The notes beneath the pieces were generated by a model. The model was given only the letters and a program-made list of their open reading frames with translations. It was not told where the DNA came from and searched no databases. Below, in pieces: positions 11,430-23,247 of a stretch of 40,086 bases of DNA. The position numbers and the translations under genes are program-made. Source of the DNA: an uncultured Pelagibacteraceae bacterium (lineage in GTDB: Bacteria > Pseudomonadota > Alphaproteobacteria > Pelagibacterales > Pelagibacteraceae); contig CACJRE010000007.1 in NCBI GenBank assembly GCA_902595745.1, positions 1-40,086 on the forward strand. Reading direction: 5' to 3'. The number at the start of each line of letters is the position of its first letter. Within the stretch, counting starts at the first letter, position 1.

Positions 11430-11832
11430 ACCTCTTAATAGTTTTTGTTTTTATCGGTAATTTAGCTGATGCTTTATATAAAGCCTCTTTAGCTATTTGT
11501 TCTGAAACCCCATCGACTTCAAACAGAATTCTTCCTGGTTTAACTCTGCATGCAAAAAATTCAGGATTTCCTTTACCTTTACCCATTCTTACTTCAATAG
11601 GTTTTTTAGATACGGGAATGTTTGGAAATACTCTAGTCCATACTCTTCCTTGTCTTTTCATATGTCTTGTTAATGCCACTCTAGCAGCTTCAATTTGCTT
11701 ACCAGTAATTCTTTCTGGTTGTAACGCTTTAAGAGCAAATGCACCGTAGTTAATGCTGCTAGCTCTTGTTGCAGTACCATGTATTCTTCCTTTATGAGCT
11801 TTTCTCCATCTAGTTCGAACTGGTTGAAGCAT
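11422..11832 (-). CDS. rplP: 50S ribosomal protein L16
   Basis: [58 protein letters not shown]. Confidence 0.98.
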   Translation of the reverse strand: MLQPVRTRWRKAHKGRIHGTATRASSINYGAFALKALQPERITGKQIEAARVALTRHMKRQGRVWTRVFPNIPVSKKPIEVRMGKGKGNPEFFACRVKPGRILFEVDGVSEQIAKEALYKASAKLPIKTKTIKRFA

Positions 11833-12512
11833 TATTCTTTACCCTCTTTTGGTGTTACTTTATTAGTTTCTTGGCTAAACTCTCTTGCAAAAACTTCTCC
11901 TTTATAAATCCATACTTTAATTCCAATAATTCCATATGTTGTTAAAGCTTCTGCTTCTGCATAATCTATGTCAGCTCTTAAAGTGTGTGAAGGAATACTG
12001 CCTTCTCTTAACCATTCAGTTCTTGCTATTTCATTCCCACCAAGTCTTCCACTGATAGAAACTTTAATTCCTTTTGCACCTAATCTTATGCATGATTGCA
12101 TTGATCTTTTCATTGCTCTTCTATAAGAAATTCTTTTTACAAGTTGTTGGGCAATATTTTCAGCTACCAGATATGCGTTTGTTTCTGGTTTTTTTACTTC
12201 TTTGATGTTTAAAGCAACTTCATTAGTTGTGAATTTTGACAAATTATTTTTTATTTTATCAATATCACTTCCCTTTTTACCAATTACAAAACCAGGTCTT
12301 GAAGTGTAGATCGTCACATAACATTTATTGGATGTTCTCTCTATCATTACTTTTGAAACACCAGAATTGACTACATTTTTTTTAATGTAATTTCTGATTT
12401 TAAAGTCTTCAATTAAATAATTTCCAAAATCTTTCTTTTTAGCATACCAAACAGAGTCCCAACCTCTGTTGATACCTAATCTAAAACCTACAGGATTAAC
12501 CTTTTGTCCCAT
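11832..12512 (-). CDS. rpsC: 30S ribosomal protein S3
   Basis: [24 protein letters not shown]. Confidence 0.98.
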   Translation of the reverse strand: MGQKVNPVGFRLGINRGWDSVWYAKKKDFGNYLIEDFKIRNYIKKNVVNSGVSKVMIERTSNKCYVTIYTSRPGFVIGKKGSDIDKIKNNLSKFTTNEVALNIKEVKKPETNAYLVAENIAQQLVKRISYRRAMKRSMQSCIRLGAKGIKVSISGRLGGNEIARTEWLREGSIPSHTLRADIDYAEAEALTTYGIIGIKVWIYKGEVFAREFSQETNKVTPKEGKE

Positions 12513-12894
12513 GACTCTCCATTTGTTTAACTTCTGATAAAATTATAGTTACAGTTGACCAAGGTTTTAAAATTGGGGCAGCTCTACCTTTTGCTCTTGG
12601 TCTAAATCTTTTCATTACAATTTTTTTTCCACAATAAGCTTCCTTAACAATTAAATTATCAATATCGTATTGAAAATTATTTTCAGCATTTGCTACTGCA
12701 GAGCCAATTGTTTTTCTTATGTCTTTACTAATTCTTTTTGCAGAAAATTGTAAATCTCTCATAGCAACATCTACTTTTTTTCCAACAATACTTTTTAAAA
12801 TAGGATTAAGTTTTCTAACACTAGTTCTAATACTATTGTTTACAGATTTAACTGTATCAACTTTTTTTCTATTTTTTTTCTTTGTCTTATTCAT
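12496..12894 (-). CDS. rplV: 50S ribosomal protein L22
   Basis: 132 aa; [19 protein letters not shown]...[13 protein letters not shown]; overlaps rpsC by 17 nt. Confidence 0.95.
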   Translation of the reverse strand: MNKTKKKNRKKVDTVKSVNNSIRTSVRKLNPILKSIVGKKVDVAMRDLQFSAKRISKDIRKTIGSAVANAENNFQYDIDNLIVKEAYCGKKIVMKRFRPRAKGRAAPILKPWSTVTIILSEVKQMESHGTKG

Positions 12895-12896
12895 AA

Positions 12897-13193
12897 TTAT
12901 TTTTTAGCCGCTGTTGCGGGTTTAGCTTTTTTATCTGCTGGAGTATGACCATAAAAAGTTCTTGTCGGTGCAAACTCACCCAGTTTATGACCAACCATAT
13001 CTTCTGATATAGTAATTGGAATAAATTTTTTCCCATTATAAATTTGAAAACTAACACCAACAAAATCTGGTATTATAGTTGATTTTCTTGACCATGTTTT
13101 TATAGGAATTTTTTTTGGATCATCTTTGTATTTGTCTACTTTTTTCATTAAGCTTTCTTCAACAAAAGGTCCCTTCCAAACTGATCTAGCCAT
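12897..13193 (-). CDS. rpsS: 30S ribosomal protein S19
   Basis: [18 protein letters not shown]...[18 protein letters not shown]. Confidence 0.98.
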   Translation of the reverse strand: MARSVWKGPFVEESLMKKVDKYKDDPKKIPIKTWSRKSTIIPDFVGVSFQIYNGKKFIPITISEDMVGHKLGEFAPTRTFYGHTPADKKAKPATAAKK

Positions 13194-14032
13194 TACTTTG
13201 TATCCTTCCTTTTATTTCTTCTCTTAACAATATATTTGTCTGTTCTCTTGTTATCTCTAGTTTTTAATCCTTTTGCAGATTGACCTGTAGGTGATACTGG
13301 GTGTCTTCCACCAGCAGATTTACCTTCACCTCCACCATGTGGGTGATCGACCGGATTTTTGACAACCCCTCTAGTGTGAGGTTTTCTTCCAAGCCATCTC
13401 GATCTACCTGCTTTACCAATTTTAATATTTTTTTGATCTGGATTACTTAATATTCCTATTGTAGCTAATGCTCTTGAGTCTATTTTTCTCACTTCACCTG
13501 AAGCAAGTTTAATTAAACTATAGTTTCCATCTAATCCACTAATAGTAACTGATGATCCTGCTGATCTAGCAATTTTACCACCTGCACCCGGTTGTATTTC
13601 AACATTATGTATATTTATACCAACAGGTATATCTTGAAGAGGCATGCAGTTTCCTACTTTAATTTCTTTTTTTGAACCATTTTCGATTTTATCACCAGCT
13701 TTGATTTTTTGTGGTGCTAAGTAGTAAGCATGAGTACCATCTTCAAATTTTACTAACATAATGTAACAAGATCTATTCGGATCATACTCAATTCTTTCAA
13801 CAGTAGCCTCCATATCAAATTTCTTTCGGTAAAAATCTACATGTCTATACATTTTTTTATGACCACCTGATCTATTTATAGATGTTATATGTCCATTATT
13901 GTTTCTACCTTTCATGGCATTTTTTGGAGACACTAAAGATTTGAAAGGCTTACCTTTCCATAATCCGGTTCTATCAACTAGGATTGTTCCTCTCGTTGAC
14001 TTTGTGTAAGGTTTAAATGTTTTTAATGCCAT
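13193..14032 (-). CDS. rplB: 50S ribosomal protein L2
   Basis: 279 aa; [53 protein letters not shown]. Confidence 0.98.
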   Translation of the reverse strand: MALKTFKPYTKSTRGTILVDRTGLWKGKPFKSLVSPKNAMKGRNNNGHITSINRSGGHKKMYRHVDFYRKKFDMEATVERIEYDPNRSCYIMLVKFEDGTHAYYLAPQKIKAGDKIENGSKKEIKVGNCMPLQDIPVGINIHNVEIQPGAGGKIARSAGSSVTISGLDGNYSLIKLASGEVRKIDSRALATIGILSNPDQKNIKIGKAGRSRWLGRKPHTRGVVKNPVDHPHGGGEGKSAGGRHPVSPTGQSAKGLKTRDNKRTDKYIVKRRNKRKDTK

Positions 14033-14035
14033 TTA

Positions 14036-14329
14036 TTAAATCCCTGTTGTCAGATCAATACTTTGACCTTTTTTAAGTGTTATTATTGCTTTTTTAAATC
14101 CAGACACTCTTACTTTTTTGCCTCTAGTAATTTTAATTCTATTTTGCTTGTTAACTATATTAATCTTAGTCACATTTACTTTGAAAATTTTTTCAATATT
14201 CTTTTTTAAGTTTATTTTGTTTGCTCCTGCAGGAACTTTAAAAACAACTTTGTTTTGTTCTGATAAATTAGTTGATTTCTCTGTAACTAACGGAGAAACA
14301 ATTTTGTCATATAAATGTATCTTGTCCAT
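14036..14329 (-). CDS. rplW: 50S ribosomal protein L23
   Basis: YDKIVSPLVTEKSTNLSEQNKVVFKVPAGANKINLKKNIEKIFKVNV. Confidence 0.97.
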   Translation of the reverse strand: MDKIHLYDKIVSPLVTEKSTNLSEQNKVVFKVPAGANKINLKKNIEKIFKVNVTKINIVNKQNRIKITRGKKVRVSGFKKAIITLKKGQSIDLTTGI

Positions 14330-14330
14330 T

Positions 14331-14954
14331 TTAAGAATATCTCTTTTCTAGTTCTTTTACTGAACTTTCAGTAAACACAACTTTTTTAAATTTTATAATA
14401 TCGTAAGAGCTAAAATGATTAACGTCAGTTACCTTTACATTTGGAATATTTCTAGCTGATTTTTCTATTTTTTCTTTAGAAGCTTTATCTAGAATTATTA
14501 ATGAGTTTGTAATCTCTAATTTTTGAATAATTGCATTCATCTCTTTTGTTTTTTTTATTTCTGATCCAAAATCATTCAATATTAATAAGTTTTTATGTTT
14601 ATTTTTTTCAGTTATTAAAGATGCAACACTAAGTTTTTTTTCATTTTTATTTAATTTTCTTTTTTTATAAGCAAGCTCTCCTTTAGGACCGTGTGCTATA
14701 CCACCACCAACAAATATAGGTGCTTTTCTGCTTGCGTGTCTAGCTCCGCCTGTACCTTTTTGAGCATAGATTTTTGATGTAGGTCCACTAACTTCATTTT
14801 GTTGTTTTGTTTTGGCATGTCTACCTTTGTAGTTTGCGTTCGATTTATATAGAACACTACTAACCAGTTTACTGTTAATTTTTGCAGAAAATATTTTATC
14901 TAACACTTCAATCGTGTCTTTTTTTCCATCAATACTAATTTTTTCTAGTTTCAT
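14331..14954 (-). CDS. rplD: 50S ribosomal protein L4
   Basis: KQQNEVSGPTSKIYAQKGTGGARHASRKAPIFVGGGIAHGPK. Confidence 0.97.
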   Translation of the reverse strand: MKLEKISIDGKKDTIEVLDKIFSAKINSKLVSSVLYKSNANYKGRHAKTKQQNEVSGPTSKIYAQKGTGGARHASRKAPIFVGGGIAHGPKGELAYKKRKLNKNEKKLSVASLITEKNKHKNLLILNDFGSEIKKTKEMNAIIQKLEITNSLIILDKASKEKIEKSARNIPNVKVTDVNHFSSYDIIKFKKVVFTESSVKELEKRYS

Positions 14955-15664
14955 TATTTTTTCTTTTTATCTGGTGTTTTTTTAGCTTCTTCCGCTTTTG
15001 CAATTTTTTCAGAAATTGTCATTTTATTAATATTTTTGATTGATTTTCTTACAACTACCTCTGTATTTTTTGAACCTGGAATTGAACCTTTTAAATATAA
15101 AAGTTCATTTTCTAAATCTGTTTTTATTATTTCAATATTTAACATAGTTCTTAATCTATCACCCATGTGACCAGCCATCTTTTTTCCTTTAAATACTTTT
15201 CCAGGATCTTGGCTATGACCTGTTGAACCATGAGCTCTGTGTGAAATTGATACCCCATGACTAGCTCTTAAACCACCAAAGTTCCATCTTTTCATTGCTC
15301 CGGCAAAACCTTTACCAATGGTTTTTGATCTAGTGTCTACAAATTTAATATCCTTAAAAATTTCTAGGCCAAACTCATTTCCTTCTTTGTAATTTTCTGT
15401 ATCTTTCACTCTGTATTCTTTAAGTGTTTTTTTGGCTTCTGTGTTTTTTTTAGCAAAAAAGCCTTTCATAGATTTTGTAAGTTTTGAATTCTTGATCTTT
15501 CCATATCCAAGCTGTACTGCTTTGTAGCCTCTTTTTTCTTCATCTATAACCTGAATTACTCTCGCTTTTTCTACTTTTAGAACAGTAACAGGAACCAATT
15601 GACCAGTTTTATAAAATTCTCTAGTCATACCTATTTTCTTTCCTATTAAAGCTATTTCAGACAT
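14954..15664 (-). CDS. rplC: 50S ribosomal protein L3
   Basis: ALIGKKIGMTREF...RWNFGGLRASHGVSISHRAHGSTG. Confidence 0.97.
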   Translation of the reverse strand: MSEIALIGKKIGMTREFYKTGQLVPVTVLKVEKARVIQVIDEEKRGYKAVQLGYGKIKNSKLTKSMKGFFAKKNTEAKKTLKEYRVKDTENYKEGNEFGLEIFKDIKFVDTRSKTIGKGFAGAMKRWNFGGLRASHGVSISHRAHGSTGHSQDPGKVFKGKKMAGHMGDRLRTMLNIEIIKTDLENELLYLKGSIPGSKNTEVVVRKSIKNINKMTISEKIAKAEEAKKTPDKKKK

Positions 15665-15666
15665 AA

Positions 15667-15975
15667 TTAAATTTTTATCTCCACATCAACACCTGAAGCT
15701 AAGTCAAGTTTCATTAAGGCTTCAACAGTTTGTGGTGTTGGTTCTATAATATCTATTAATCTTTTATGAGTTCTTGACTCAAATTGTTCTCTACTTTTCT
15801 TATCAATATGAGGGCTTTTTAAAACAGTATATCTTTCAACTCTTGTAGGAAGAGGGATAGGTCCTTTTATAGTTGCACCAGTTCTTTTTACTGTGTTAAC
15901 TATTTCCTCAGTAGATGCATCAAGAATCTTATTGTCGTATGCTCTAAGTTTTATTCTTATATTTTGTTTTTCCAT
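15667..15975 (-). CDS. rpsJ: 30S ribosomal protein S10
   Basis: 102 aa; [40 protein letters not shown]. Confidence 0.98.
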   Translation of the reverse strand: MEKQNIRIKLRAYDNKILDASTEEIVNTVKRTGATIKGPIPLPTRVERYTVLKSPHIDKKSREQFESRTHKRLIDIIEPTPQTVEALMKLDLASGVDVEIKI

Positions 15976-15977
15976 AT

Positions 15978-18056
15978 TTAACCTGCAATTTTTTTGGTTA
16001 CTTCGTCCTGTACATTTTGTGGGACCTTAGAGTAATGATCAAAGAACATAGAATATTGTGCTCTTCCTTGAGACATTGATCTTAAATTATTTATATATCC
16101 AAACATATTTGCTAATGGAACCATTGCAGTAATTACTGTTGCATTTCCTCTTTGTTCTTGAGTACTTATTTGTCCTCTTCGACTATTCAAATCACCTATT
16201 ACGTCACCCATATAATCTTCAGGTGTTACTACTTCAACTCTCATAACAGGTTCTAGAAGTTTTAATGTTCCTTTAGTACATGCTTCTTTAAAACAAGCTC
16301 TGCTGGCAAGTTCAAATGCAAGAACACTTGAGTCTACATCGTGATGTAAACCATCAATTATAGTAACTTTATAATCGATCATTGGAAAACCAGCTAAAAT
16401 TCCGTTATCAGATACAGTTTCAATTCCTTTTTCAACACCTGGAATAAATTCCTTAGGAATAGCTCCACCTTTAATTTTACTTTCAACAAGTCTACCTGCA
16501 CCAGGTTCTTGAGGCTCTACTAACAACTTAACTTTAGCAAACTGACCTGCACCACCACTTTGTTTTTTGTGTGTATATTCGACTTCAGATGCATTTTCTA
16601 ATGTTTCTCTATAAGCAACTTGTGGAGCTCCAACATTAGCTTCAACTTTAAATTCTCTCTTCATTCTATCAACAATAATATCTAAATGAAGTTCACCCAT
16701 ACCTTTAATTATTGTTTGGCCTGACTCTTCATCAGAAGTAACTCTGAAAGAAGGATCTTCAGCAGCAAGTCTACCTAGAGCTTCACCCATTTTTTCTTGG
16801 TCGGCTTTCGTTTTAGGCTCGACTGCAATTTCAATTACTGGCTCAGGGAATTCCATCGGCTCAAGTAAGACAGGATTATCTTTATCACATAAAGTGTGAC
16901 CTGTTATTGTGCTTTTTAATCCAGCAAGGGCTACAATATCACCTGCATTAGCTTCTTTAATATCTTCTCTTGAATTAGCATGCATTAACAGCATTCGTCC
17001 AACACGTTCTTCTTTTTCTTTAGATGAGTTGAAAACTGCAGTTCCAGTTTTAATTGTACCTGAGTAAATTCTTATAAAAGTTAATGACCCAACAAAAGGA
17101 TCATTCGCAACTTTAAATGCTAATGCTGAAAAAGGTGCACTATCTTCAAATTTCATATCCACTTCATCTTCTGAACCAAGTTTAGTTCCTGAAATAGATC
17201 CAATATCAACTGGACTTGGTAAATAATTTACAACAGCATCAAGTAATGGCTGTACACCTTTATTTTTAAAAGCTGAGCCGGTTAAAACAGGAACAAAACT
17301 AAAATTCAATGTACCTTTTCTTATACATTTAATTAAATCTTCTTCTTCAATTTCATCTCCATTCAAATACGCTTCCATTAGTTTTTCATCTTGCTCTACA
17401 GCCATTTCTACTAATTCAGTTCTATATTTCTGTGATATTTCTTTTAAATCATCTGGAATTTCTTTGTATTCCCACTCAGCACCTAGTGCTTCATTTTTCC
17501 AGACCTGAGCTTTCATTTTAACTAAGTCTACAACGCCAGTTAATGATGCTTCTATTCCTATAGGAACTTGAACTACTAATGGTTTAGCTCCCAATCTATC
17601 TCTTATCATGTCTACACATCTAAAGAAATCTGCACCAGTTCTGTCTAATTTATTTACAAAACATATTCTTGGAACTTTGTATTTATCTGCTTGTCTCCAT
17701 ACTGTTTCTGATTGTGGTTCAACACCGGCAACACCATCAAAAACTGCAACTGCACCGTCTAGTACTTTTAAAGATCTTTCTACCTCAATAGTAAAATCCA
17801 CGTGACCAGGAGTATCGATAATATTAATTCTATGATCATTCCAAAAACAAGTTGTAGCAGCTGAAGTTATTGTAATGCCTCTTTCTTGTTCTTGTTCCAT
17901 CCAATCCATTGTTGCAGCACCATCATGTACTTCACCAATTTTATGACTTTTTCCTGTATAATATAAAACTCTTTCTGTAGTAGTAGTTTTACCTGCATCG
18001 ATGTGGGCCATAATCCCAATGTTTCTATATTTATCTAATGTATGAGTTCTAGCCAT
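15978..18056 (-). CDS. fusA: Elongation factor G
   Basis: 692 aa; [56 protein letters not shown]. Confidence 0.99.
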   Translation of the reverse strand: MARTHTLDKYRNIGIMAHIDAGKTTTTERVLYYTGKSHKIGEVHDGAATMDWMEQEQERGITITSAATTCFWNDHRINIIDTPGHVDFTIEVERSLKVLDGAVAVFDGVAGVEPQSETVWRQADKYKVPRICFVNKLDRTGADFFRCVDMIRDRLGAKPLVVQVPIGIEASLTGVVDLVKMKAQVWKNEALGAEWEYKEIPDDLKEISQKYRTELVEMAVEQDEKLMEAYLNGDEIEEEDLIKCIRKGTLNFSFVPVLTGSAFKNKGVQPLLDAVVNYLPSPVDIGSISGTKLGSEDEVDMKFEDSAPFSALAFKVANDPFVGSLTFIRIYSGTIKTGTAVFNSSKEKEERVGRMLLMHANSREDIKEANAGDIVALAGLKSTITGHTLCDKDNPVLLEPMEFPEPVIEIAVEPKTKADQEKMGEALGRLAAEDPSFRVTSDEESGQTIIKGMGELHLDIIVDRMKREFKVEANVGAPQVAYRETLENASEVEYTHKKQSGGAGQFAKVKLLVEPQEPGAGRLVESKIKGGAIPKEFIPGVEKGIETVSDNGILAGFPMIDYKVTIIDGLHHDVDSSVLAFELASRACFKEACTKGTLKLLEPVMRVEVVTPEDYMGDVIGDLNSRRGQISTQEQRGNATVITAMVPLANMFGYINNLRSMSQGRAQYSMFFDHYSKVPQNVQDEVTKKIAG

Positions 18057-18062
18057 AATTTA

Positions 18063-18533
18063 TTACCATCTAAAATGTGCAAAAGCTTTATTAGACTCGG
18101 CCATTTTATGCACATCCTCTCTTTTTTTAACTGCAGCACCTTTTTTTTCATAAGCATCAAACAGTTCATTGAAAATTTTATCTGACATATGTTTATCTTT
18201 TCTTTTTCTTGCAGAATCTACTAACCATCTAATAGCCAATGCTTGAGCTCTTTTACTTTTTACTTCAACTGGAACTTGATAAGTAGCACCACCAACTCTT
18301 CTTGATCTTACTTCGACAGTTGGCTTAATATTATTTATTGCTTCATTAAAAATATTTATGGGTTCATCTTTTGATCTTGTTTTGATTTTTTCAATTGCAT
18401 CATAAACGATTTTAGCTGCAACACCTCTTTTTCCATCATACATTATATTGTTAATTAACTTTGGAATAATAGTTGAATTAAACTTAGGATCTGGAACTAC
18501 ATTTTTTTTTGGTTGAGTTTTTTTTCTAGACAT
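18063..18533 (-). CDS. rpsG: 30S ribosomal protein S7
   Basis: 156 aa; RRVGGATYQVPVEVKSKRAQALAIRWLV, NKAFAHFRW. Confidence 0.98.
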   Translation of the reverse strand: MSRKKTQPKKNVVPDPKFNSTIIPKLINNIMYDGKRGVAAKIVYDAIEKIKTRSKDEPINIFNEAINNIKPTVEVRSRRVGGATYQVPVEVKSKRAQALAIRWLVDSARKRKDKHMSDKIFNELFDAYEKKGAAVKKREDVHKMAESNKAFAHFRW

Positions 18534-18904
18534 TATTTACCTTTTTTAGTTCCGTATAAAGATCTTCTTTTTTTCCTGTTGGCAACACCTTGAGTATCAA
18601 GATTACCTCTTAAAATATGATAACGTACACCTGGTAAATCTTTAACTCTTCCTCCTCTTATTAGTACTACTGAGTGTTCTTGAAGATTGTGTCCTTCTCC
18701 TGGAATATAAGCAGTAACTTCGAAACCATTTGATAATCTTACCCTTGCAACTTTTCTTAATGCAGAGTTAGGTTTTTTAGGAGTTGTTGTGTAAACTTTA
18801 ACACATACACCTCTCTTAAGAGGTTGCTTTTGTAAAGCAGGAACTTTGTTCCTTGTTAATTGTTTAACTCTTTTTTTTCTTAACAACTGATTAATAGTTG
18901 GCAT
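18533..18904 (-). CDS. rpsL: 30S ribosomal protein S12
   Basis: [12 protein letters not shown]...[58 protein letters not shown]. Confidence 0.99.
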   Translation of the reverse strand: MPTINQLLRKKRVKQLTRNKVPALQKQPLKRGVCVKVYTTTPKKPNSALRKVARVRLSNGFEVTAYIPGEGHNLQEHSVVLIRGGRVKDLPGVRYHILRGNLDTQGVANRKKRRSLYGTKKGK

Positions 18905-18939
18905 AAATTTTATAAAATTAATTAATTTATTTTTAGAAG

Positions 18940-18961
18940 AAAATAACTGACAGGTTATTTT
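18940..18961 (-). promoter_or_regulatory. Leader hairpin upstream of rpsL
   Basis: Perfect 8-bp inverted repeat AAAATAAC-(6 nt)-GTTATTTT; a second 6-bp hairpin TAGTAC-(9 nt)-GTACTA at 18973-18993. Confidence 0.45.
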
Positions 18962-19015
18962 GTGGCAGCGTTTAGTACTATTAGTAGGTACTACATTCCA
19001 ACCAAAAACATCGCC

Positions 19016-19043
19016 AAAATACTTATTAATCTGTCTTTGTCAA
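19016..19043 (-). promoter_or_regulatory. Candidate sigma-70-type promoter upstream of rpsL
   Basis: Minus-strand TTGACA (19038-19043), 16-bp spacer, TATTTT (19016-19021), in the largest intergenic gap of the cluster (18905-19072). Confidence 0.5.
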
Positions 19044-19072
19044 ACTAAAACTTCAAGTATTAGGTGATATTT

Positions 19073-22000
19073 TTACTGATTTGCGGGAGTTTCTACGGCT
19101 TCAGAGGTTTCTAATTTATCTTGTTCAGCAATAAAATTATTATCATCTTCAAGTGCTTTTTTGTTCCATTTATTTTTAATGCTACCAGTACCAGCTGGAA
19201 CTAATCTACCAACAATAACGTTCTCTTTTAGACCATTTAATGGGTCAACTTTCCCTTTAATTGCTGCATCAGTTAAAACTCTTGTTGTTTCTTGGAATGA
19301 AGCCGCTGAAATAAACGACTCAGTTTGTAAAGAGGCTTTAGTAATACCCATTAATACACGTTCACCAACAGCAGGTGTTTTACCTTCTGCCACCAATTTT
19401 TCATTAGTGTTATCAAATTTTATTCTATCGATAACTTCACCAGGTAAATAACTAGAGTCACCTGAAACTTTTACTTCAACTTTTTTAAGCATTTGTCTTA
19501 AAATAGTTTCAATATGTTTGTCGTTAATAATTACACCTTGTAATCTGTATACTTCTTGTACTTGGTTTACAAAATACTCTGTTAATTCTTTTATTCCTAA
19601 TACCCTTAAAATATCATGCGGTAATGGTTGTCCATCAAGTAAGTATTCTCCTTTTTGTATTCTTTCTCCTGGATTAAAGTTAATGTGTTTTCCTTTTGGA
19701 ATTAAATAATTTGAAGGTTCAGCCCCATCTTCAGGAACGATAGATACTCTTTGTTTTCCTCTGACCTCTTTGCCAAATACTACTTGTCCATCATTTTCAG
19801 CAATAATCGCACTATCTTTTGCTTTTCTTGCTTCAAATAATTCAGCAACTCTCGGTAGACCTCCAGTAATATCTTTAGTTTTAGTAGTTTCTTTTGGAAG
19901 TCTTGCGATAACATCTCCAGCAAAAACTTTTTGACCATCTTTAATTGAAAGAATTGAATCAGGTACAAGATAATATCTCGCTTCATTATCATCGGCTTTT
20001 TTAATTACATTACCTTTTTCATCTCTTAAAGTAATTCTAGGTTTTAAATCAGTACTTTTTGACTGTGCTCTCCAGTCAATAACTGATTTAGAAGATATTC
20101 CTGTAGCATCATCTGTAGTTTCTTGGATTGAAACTCCATCAATTAAATCAACAAAACTTGCTGTACCACTTTTTTCAGCTATCACAGGAGTTGTATATGG
20201 ATCCCACTCACAAATTTTAGTATTAGCTTTAATCTTATCTCCATTATTGAAAAATAATTTTGATCCATAAGCTACTTTATAAACTGCAACCTGAACTCCA
20301 TTATCGTCCTCTATAGACAATTGAGTATTTCTACCCATTACAATTAAATTTTTCTTTGAGTCTTCTAAAATATTAGAATTTAAAATTTTAAGAGTTCCCT
20401 CATTTTTACTCACAATTTGAGAATCTTGTTTTACAGATGCTGTACCACCGACGTGGAAAGTTCTCATAGTCAACTGAGTTCCAGGTTCACCAATTGATTG
20501 AGCAGAAATCATACCAATCGCTTCTCCAACGTGGACCATTTTTCCTCTTGATAAATCTCTTCCATAACAGGTAGCACAAACACCTTCTTTTGAACTACAT
20601 GTCATTACAGAGTAAACTTTAATTGATTTAACTCCTGCTGCATCTATTAAATCGCAACCAGCTTCATCAATCATTTTAGATTTTTTAATCACAACTTCAC
20701 CTGTAAGAGGGTTTTTAACATCAGCTGCAGCAACTCTTCCTAATGCTCTTTCTGATAAACTTACAACAACATTTCCACCTTCTAATATTTCTGAAAGTTC
20801 AATGAACCCTGGATCTTCACATTGAACTTTTGTAATTGTTAAGTCTTGTGCTACATCACAAAGTCTTCTTGTTAAATAACCTGAACTTGCTGTTTTAAGG
20901 GCAGTATCAGCAAGACCTTTTCTAGCGCCGTGAGTAGAATTAAAATATTCTAAAGCTGTTAAACCTTCTTTAAAATTTGAAATAATAGGACTTTCAATAA
21001 TTTCGCCTGAAGGTTTCGCTATCAAACCTCTCATACCAGCAAGCTGTTTCATTTGCGCAGCTGAACCTCTAGCTCCACTATCAGCCATCATATATACTGA
21101 ATTAATTTTTAAACCTTCTGGAGTTTTTTCAGTAGCAGAAATTCCTTTCATCATTTCACCAGCAACTTTATCAGTACATTTTGACCAGGCATCAACTACT
21201 TTATTATATTTCTCACCTCTTGTAATTAGTCCTTCAGAATATTGATTTTCATAATCTGCAATTAATCCTTTTGTGTCTTCAATTAATTGAGTTTTATTCT
21301 CTGGAATTACTAGATCATCTTTTCCAAATGAGATACCAGCTTTAAACGCGTGTTTGAAACCTAAGTCTTTCAACCTATCACAAAATATAACTGTTGTTTT
21401 TTGTCCACAAAACCTAAATACAACATCGATAATTTCCGAAACTGTTTTTTTGGGTAATAATCTGTCGACTAAAGAAAATTTAATATTACTGTTTTTTGGT
21501 AATAAGTTCGCTAATAAAAATCTTCCAGCTGTTGATGTGTATTTTTCATATTTTTTATTTCCATTTTCATCAACTGTTTCAATTCTTGATATAATTGTGC
21601 TGTGAACTTTAATTTGTTCTGAAGCTAAAGCAAATTCTATAGCATCAACATCTACGAAATATCCTGCTGGTTTGTCAGTAAGTGGTTCTTGAGATAAGTA
21701 ATAAATACCTAAAATCATATCCTGACTTGGAACAATTATTGGTTTCCCATTTGATGGTGATAAAATATTATTTGTTGAAAGCATTAATATTCTAGCTTCT
21801 AATTGAGCTTCCAAACTTAATGGAACGTGAACAGCCATTTGGTCACCATCAAAGTCAGCGTTAAAAGCAGCACATGTTAAAGGATGTAATTCAATTGCAT
21901 CGCCTTCTATAAGTTTAGGTTCAAATGCTTGAACACCTAATCTATGAAGTGTTGGAGCTCTGTTTAATATAACAGGATGCTCTCTTACAATTAGTTCTAA

Positions 22001-23245
22001 TGCATCCCAAACAGCATTTGTTTCTTTTTCAACTAATTTTTTAGCTTGTTTAATTGTAGATGCTAATCCAAGTTTATTCAATCTAGCATATAAGAATGGC
22101 TTGAATAATTCTAAAGCCATTTTTTTTGGTAAACCACACTCGTGAAGTTTTAAGTCAGGACCAACAACAATTACAGATCTACCTGAATAATCAACCCTTT
22201 TACCTAGTAAGTTTTGTCTGAATCTACCTTGCTTACCTTTTAGCATTTCTGCCAAAGACTTAAGAGGTCTCTTACCAGTTCCGGTTATTACTCTGCCTCT
22301 TCTACCATTGTCAAATAATGCATCGACAGATTCTTGAAGCATTCTTTTTTCATTTCTAACAATAATATCTGGAGCTTTTAGGTCCATTAATCTTTTTAAT
22401 CTATTATTTCTGTTAATTACTCTTCTATAGAGATCATTTAAATCTGAAGTAGCAAATCTACCACCGTCTAGTGGCACTAGTGGTCTTAATTCTGGTGGAA
22501 TTACTGGTACAACAGTTAAAATCATCCATTCCGGTTTTTGACCTGTTTCAATAAATGACTCTACTAATTTTAATCTTTTAATTGCTCTTTCTTCGTTAAC
22601 TTTTGATTTTGTTTCTTTGATAAAACTAACAAGATTTTTACGCTCTAATTCAAGATCTAAATTTTTTAGCATTTCAAGTACGGCTTCAGCACCGATACCA
22701 GCCGTAAATGACTCCTCACCGAATTCATCTTGGTATTTTGCTAATTCTTCTTCATTAAGAAGTTGGTTTTTTTGTAATCCAGTTAAACCAGGCTCGATTA
22801 CGATAAAGTTTTCAAAATATAAAACTCTTTCAATTTCTTTAAGTTTCATATCAACCGCCAAAGCTATTCTGCTAGGTAAAGATTTTAAAAACCAAATGTG
22901 AGCAACCGGTGTAGCTAAGTTAATGTGACCCATTCTTTCTCTACGGACATTAGATTTTGTTACTTCAACTCCACATTTTTCACAGATAATACCTCTAAAT
23001 TTCATTCGTTTATATTTTCCACACAAACACTCATAATCTTTAATTGGTCCAAAAATTCTTGCACAAAATAAACCATCTTTTTCAGGTCTGAATGTTCTGT
23101 AATTTATCGTTTCCGGTTTTTTAATTTCACCAAAAGTCCAAGATTTAATTTTTTCAGGACTTGCTAAAGAAATTTTTATGCTATTAAAATTTTGAGCTTC
23201 AGAAATTTCGGTATTTTTAAATAGATCTGTTAGTTCTTTTTTCAT
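19073..23245 (-). CDS. rpoC: RNA polymerase beta' subunit
   Basis: 1390 aa; [16 protein letters not shown] active-site motif; zinc-finger [22 protein letters not shown]. Confidence 0.99.
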   Translation of the reverse strand: MKKELTDLFKNTEISEAQNFNSIKISLASPEKIKSWTFGEIKKPETINYRTFRPEKDGLFCARIFGPIKDYECLCGKYKRMKFRGIICEKCGVEVTKSNVRRERMGHINLATPVAHIWFLKSLPSRIALAVDMKLKEIERVLYFENFIVIEPGLTGLQKNQLLNEEELAKYQDEFGEESFTAGIGAEAVLEMLKNLDLELERKNLVSFIKETKSKVNEERAIKRLKLVESFIETGQKPEWMILTVVPVIPPELRPLVPLDGGRFATSDLNDLYRRVINRNNRLKRLMDLKAPDIIVRNEKRMLQESVDALFDNGRRGRVITGTGKRPLKSLAEMLKGKQGRFRQNLLGKRVDYSGRSVIVVGPDLKLHECGLPKKMALELFKPFLYARLNKLGLASTIKQAKKLVEKETNAVWDALELIVREHPVILNRAPTLHRLGVQAFEPKLIEGDAIELHPLTCAAFNADFDGDQMAVHVPLSLEAQLEARILMLSTNNILSPSNGKPIIVPSQDMILGIYYLSQEPLTDKPAGYFVDVDAIEFALASEQIKVHSTIISRIETVDENGNKKYEKYTSTAGRFLLANLLPKNSNIKFSLVDRLLPKKTVSEIIDVVFRFCGQKTTVIFCDRLKDLGFKHAFKAGISFGKDDLVIPENKTQLIEDTKGLIADYENQYSEGLITRGEKYNKVVDAWSKCTDKVAGEMMKGISATEKTPEGLKINSVYMMADSGARGSAAQMKQLAGMRGLIAKPSGEIIESPIISNFKEGLTALEYFNSTHGARKGLADTALKTASSGYLTRRLCDVAQDLTITKVQCEDPGFIELSEILEGGNVVVSLSERALGRVAAADVKNPLTGEVVIKKSKMIDEAGCDLIDAAGVKSIKVYSVMTCSSKEGVCATCYGRDLSRGKMVHVGEAIGMISAQSIGEPGTQLTMRTFHVGGTASVKQDSQIVSKNEGTLKILNSNILEDSKKNLIVMGRNTQLSIEDDNGVQVAVYKVAYGSKLFFNNGDKIKANTKICEWDPYTTPVIAEKSGTASFVDLIDGVSIQETTDDATGISSKSVIDWRAQSKSTDLKPRITLRDEKGNVIKKADDNEARYYLVPDSILSIKDGQKVFAGDVIARLPKETTKTKDITGGLPRVAELFEARKAKDSAIIAENDGQVVFGKEVRGKQRVSIVPEDGAEPSNYLIPKGKHINFNPGERIQKGEYLLDGQPLPHDILRVLGIKELTEYFVNQVQEVYRLQGVIINDKHIETILRQMLKKVEVKVSGDSSYLPGEVIDRIKFDNTNEKLVAEGKTPAVGERVLMGITKASLQTESFISAASFQETTRVLTDAAIKGKVDPLNGLKENVIVGRLVPAGTGSIKNKWNKKALEDDNNFIAEQDKLETSEAVETPANQ

Positions 23246-23247
23246 TT

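Noticed and set aside
15975-15978. Absence of a second tuf gene between fusA and rpsJ
   Set aside because: A single tuf copy is common in streamlined genomes.
19780-19992. 70-aa minus ORF within rpoC
   Set aside because: Out-of-frame overlap inside a conserved rpoC region.
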